Source: Augochlora pura | Lineage: Eukaryota > Arthropoda > Insecta > Hymenoptera > Halictidae | Direction: 5' to 3' | Length of the DNA stretch: 64,000 nucleotides | Assembly (NCBI RefSeq): GCF_028453695.1 | Contig: NC_135781.1 | Location: forward strand, 28,891,640-28,955,639 | Part shown: in pieces, positions 61,728-64,000 of the stretch | Position numbering within the stretch: the first letter of the stretch is position 1 | How the letters are laid out: every line of letters starts with the position of its first letter | The notes under the pieces: model-generated | Seen by the model: the letters and a program-made list of their open reading frames with translations, nothing else | Databases searched by the model: none | Told to the model about the DNA's origin: nothing | Position numbers and translations under genes: made by a program

Positions 61728-62540
61728 GCTCGGCACCGACGTCACGCACGTTCAAAGAACAAACATTGGGGATTCGACAATTCGTATCGTACGCGTGTCA
61801 TAATCTGCGCGATAAATCTTATTCGGCAGCCGTGTGTATTGCCCTAACGGCCGCACATAATAATCATTCTGTTCCCGGGGACTCGTCGTGCATCACGCGT
61901 AGATTTACGTATAAAGATTAATGCCTGTTTGTTCATGTGTGCACGCGTGTATAGGTGGGGGGTGGGGGGATCGTTCTTGCGCGTGTATGCCCGAGGAATC
62001 TCGCGCTCGCCGCCGTTTCATTTTACTCCGGGTCGGTCGGCGGGAATCAATATTAACGATGATATTGGCCCCGGAAATTGGAGGTACCTTGTTGTTGGCC
62101 AAACAAAATGAAATAAACAAAACTGCGGTTCCAAGCGTCGGAGCGTAGCCATGCGTCCTGTCGCGTCGCGTCGCATTTGCGGCGTCCTCGGATGCGTCAT
62201 ATTATTTTATGTGTTTGTGATCAGCTATCCGCGTAAACATTTTCGAAGGGCGGGCGGGCCCGCCGTTTGTTTTTCGCCGCTTATTCGGCGAAAAGGACGC
62301 CGGGGGAGCGCGCCACCCGGAAAACGAAACTGCCGGAAATTCGTAAAATTGCGAACCACTTGCGACGAGACCGGGGATCAAGACCGCCACCGAAACATCT
62401 CCGGTTTTCCGTATCCAACCGGTGCAGCTTCGCTTAATTTTTCAGCGTGAACAACGCTATCTGCAAATGCACTTCCAATTACTCTCGCTTCAAAATGGAT
62501 GACCATTGCTAACCGCCGAGTTGTTCACTGTTGACTGCTA
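61728..62540. other. Intergenic, GC-richer, no gene supported
   Basis: Frames at 62151-62450 (plus) and nearby are products of CpG-rich sequence. No promoter or splice context was identified. Confidence 0.35.
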
Positions 62541-62941
62541 CTAGGATTACCGCTGGTGACCACAGGAGTGGGCCAAAGGTCAGTAGTAGTCATCCCGTTG
62601 GTGCAATTTGGCCTTTGTCGCAGCCGCAGCATGGACGCCTGAAAAGTAGAAACTATTGCGACGCGATTATGTCGTCGCGAGGCTAATTCAACGGGCAGAG
62701 AAAACAAGTGGATTTTGAAAATTTCTAAAATTTTTCGAAATTGAAATTTGTTTAAATTAGAACTCTAAATCGCGAAAGTATAAAAAATAGAATTAAATAA
62801 AGGGGGAGCATATATTTGGTAAAACGCTCAGAAGTGACCACTAAGATGACCACTGATAACTACTCGAATGGCCATTATTGACCACTAGGATGACCACTAC
62901 TGACCACAGGAGCGGAGCAAAGGTCAGTAGTGGTCCAGGGA
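62541..62941. repeat. Duplicated 56-bp repeat with hairpin, about 345 bp apart
   Basis: Copies at 62541-62597 and 62886-62941 share ctaggat-accnct and gaccacaggag-g-g-caaaggtcagtagt. In the right copy gaccactactgacc (62892-62905) is a perfect 14-bp inverted repeat of 62923-62936, with a 17-nt loop. Between the copies, GACCACTARGATGACCACT-type short repeats recur at about 62837 and 62881. Confidence 0.75.
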
Positions 62942-64000
62942 AGTCCAACCTGGGTCAGAGCGCTTATGGCTGAGAACATTTTCGAACCCGACTGCTTCCA
63001 TCAACGAGTACGCACCAACTGATTGAACAATGACGCTCCGCTGAACGTATAACCGAGAGGTAACCCCCTACCACTGACTCCGACGTCGTGAATTATTAAC
63101 TCGAATTTTCTATGACTAATATACGTATTGTCTCTGGCTTCTGAATATTTACAACAATCCCGTTTGTTAAAAATATGGTCGAGCCCCCCCTTGGCTATTT
63201 AATTTTTTAATGAAATTAACTGACAGAAGCAGAGACGTTGGAGTAATTTTTCGAGCGCGAGCGTTTCGTGAAATTGTTGCTTTAATAAATTTATTGAATC
63301 GTTGATAAATTAATTGGTCCTTGATGTTTAATATTTGCAAAAAATATTTTTGCCAATGATATTATTAAGCACTCCCGTGGCTATTTAGTCGGAAATAATT
63401 AATAACGCTAAACATACACAGTCATTTTAAAACCATGAATGTGCCGAAAAATCGTTACGTCGAAAACATTCTATTGATGAGTTTATTATTTTTATATTTA
63501 CCAGTACTAGATCGTGGATTTCATGCATTTATAGCAACAAGGAGCGGGTATAGTTTCGCACAGTGAAGAATCTAAGACAACTTAAACAAGTGAGTGTACA
63601 GATCACTAATGCAAAATTTATTTCCACGATGTTTCGATAAATACGAAAATCCTACATGCCACAGTTCAGTAAACGCATTAACTTGAATCCTTTGAAAATT
63701 AAGACCGGCAGCGTTCTCCTTTATAGCCGCAGAATCGACAAAGTCCACTGTTTGAAACTGGCAGAGAAAGTTTCCGGCGGAAAACGAATTATAGATCCGG
63801 GGAAACCAATTTTTAAGTTAATGTCCGCGATATATAAAAATGCTAAAAAGCTGAAAAGTGAGAATGGAGGCGAGAGAGTAAGAGGACGAAGTTTGACGCC
63901 ATCAGAAGCGCGTGCAGCGATTTGTTGAAGCGTTCCGCGCCGAGAAAGGAACGACAGTCGGCGGAGCAGAATGGCGAAGGAGTACGAGGGTGGGGGGTGG
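62942..64000. other. Window end, no gene supported
   Basis: A 90-codon Lys/Arg-rich plus-strand frame at 63656-63928 resembles nothing I know. The last 100 bases are GC-rich and could be the edge of a feature beyond the window. Confidence 0.35.

Overview
The window is eukaryotic nuclear DNA: coding exons are interrupted by GT-AG introns, intergenic stretches are long and AT-rich with microsatellites and fold-back repeats, and no operons are present. An abaecin-type proline-rich antimicrobial peptide gene at 55.1-56.3 kb points to Hymenoptera, because abaecin is known only from that order. A bee is the likeliest source, but that is an inference from the peptide's resemblance to bumblebee abaecin. 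No mitochondrial, viral or bacterial sequence was recognised.

Five protein-coding genes can be supported. (1) 6.18-10.9 kb, minus strand: a K+-dependent Na+/Ca2+ exchanger (NCKX, SLC24 family) whose extreme 5' end is unresolved. (2) 17.48-20.86 kb, plus strand: a complete nine-exon paralog of 506 residues. The two lie head to head about 6.6 kb apart and share splice phases, so they look like an inverted tandem duplication. (3) 24.31-25.26 kb, plus strand: a complete four-exon Cdc42 (191 residues) with a 5'UTR intron. (4) 28.92-36.09 kb, minus strand: a two-coding-exon gene for a largely disordered, low-complexity protein of 1715 residues. It has an unusual Cys-rich N-terminal module, and I do not recognise its function. 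It converges tail to tail with Cdc42. (5) 55.13-56.25 kb, minus strand: abaecin, with TATA box, initiator, NF-kappaB-like site, 5'UTR intron and first coding exon. Its last few residues lie in an exon I could not place.

The rest is non-coding as far as I can read. 0-6 kb holds degenerate tandem duplications. 10.9-17.5 kb is the divergent region between the exchangers and contains a strand-symmetric Pro/Gly-rich low-complexity block. 21.5-23.1 kb holds two fold-back (long inverted repeat) elements. 38.7-39.7 kb holds a third inverted-repeat element that shares its core with the first. 45.9 and 48.6 kb hold two short terminal-inverted-repeat elements of one family. 50.8-51.2 kb has large GA and CT microsatellites. 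62.5-62.9 kb has a duplicated hairpin-forming repeat.

Functionally the genes are unrelated: two cation exchangers, a Rho-family switch for actin and polarity, a putative scaffold-like disordered protein, and an inducible immune peptide. I see no multi-gene system. The points most worth following up are the duplicated exchanger pair with a changed ion-binding carboxylate, the immune promoter of abaecin, the Cys-rich module of the large unknown protein, and the fold-back repeat families.
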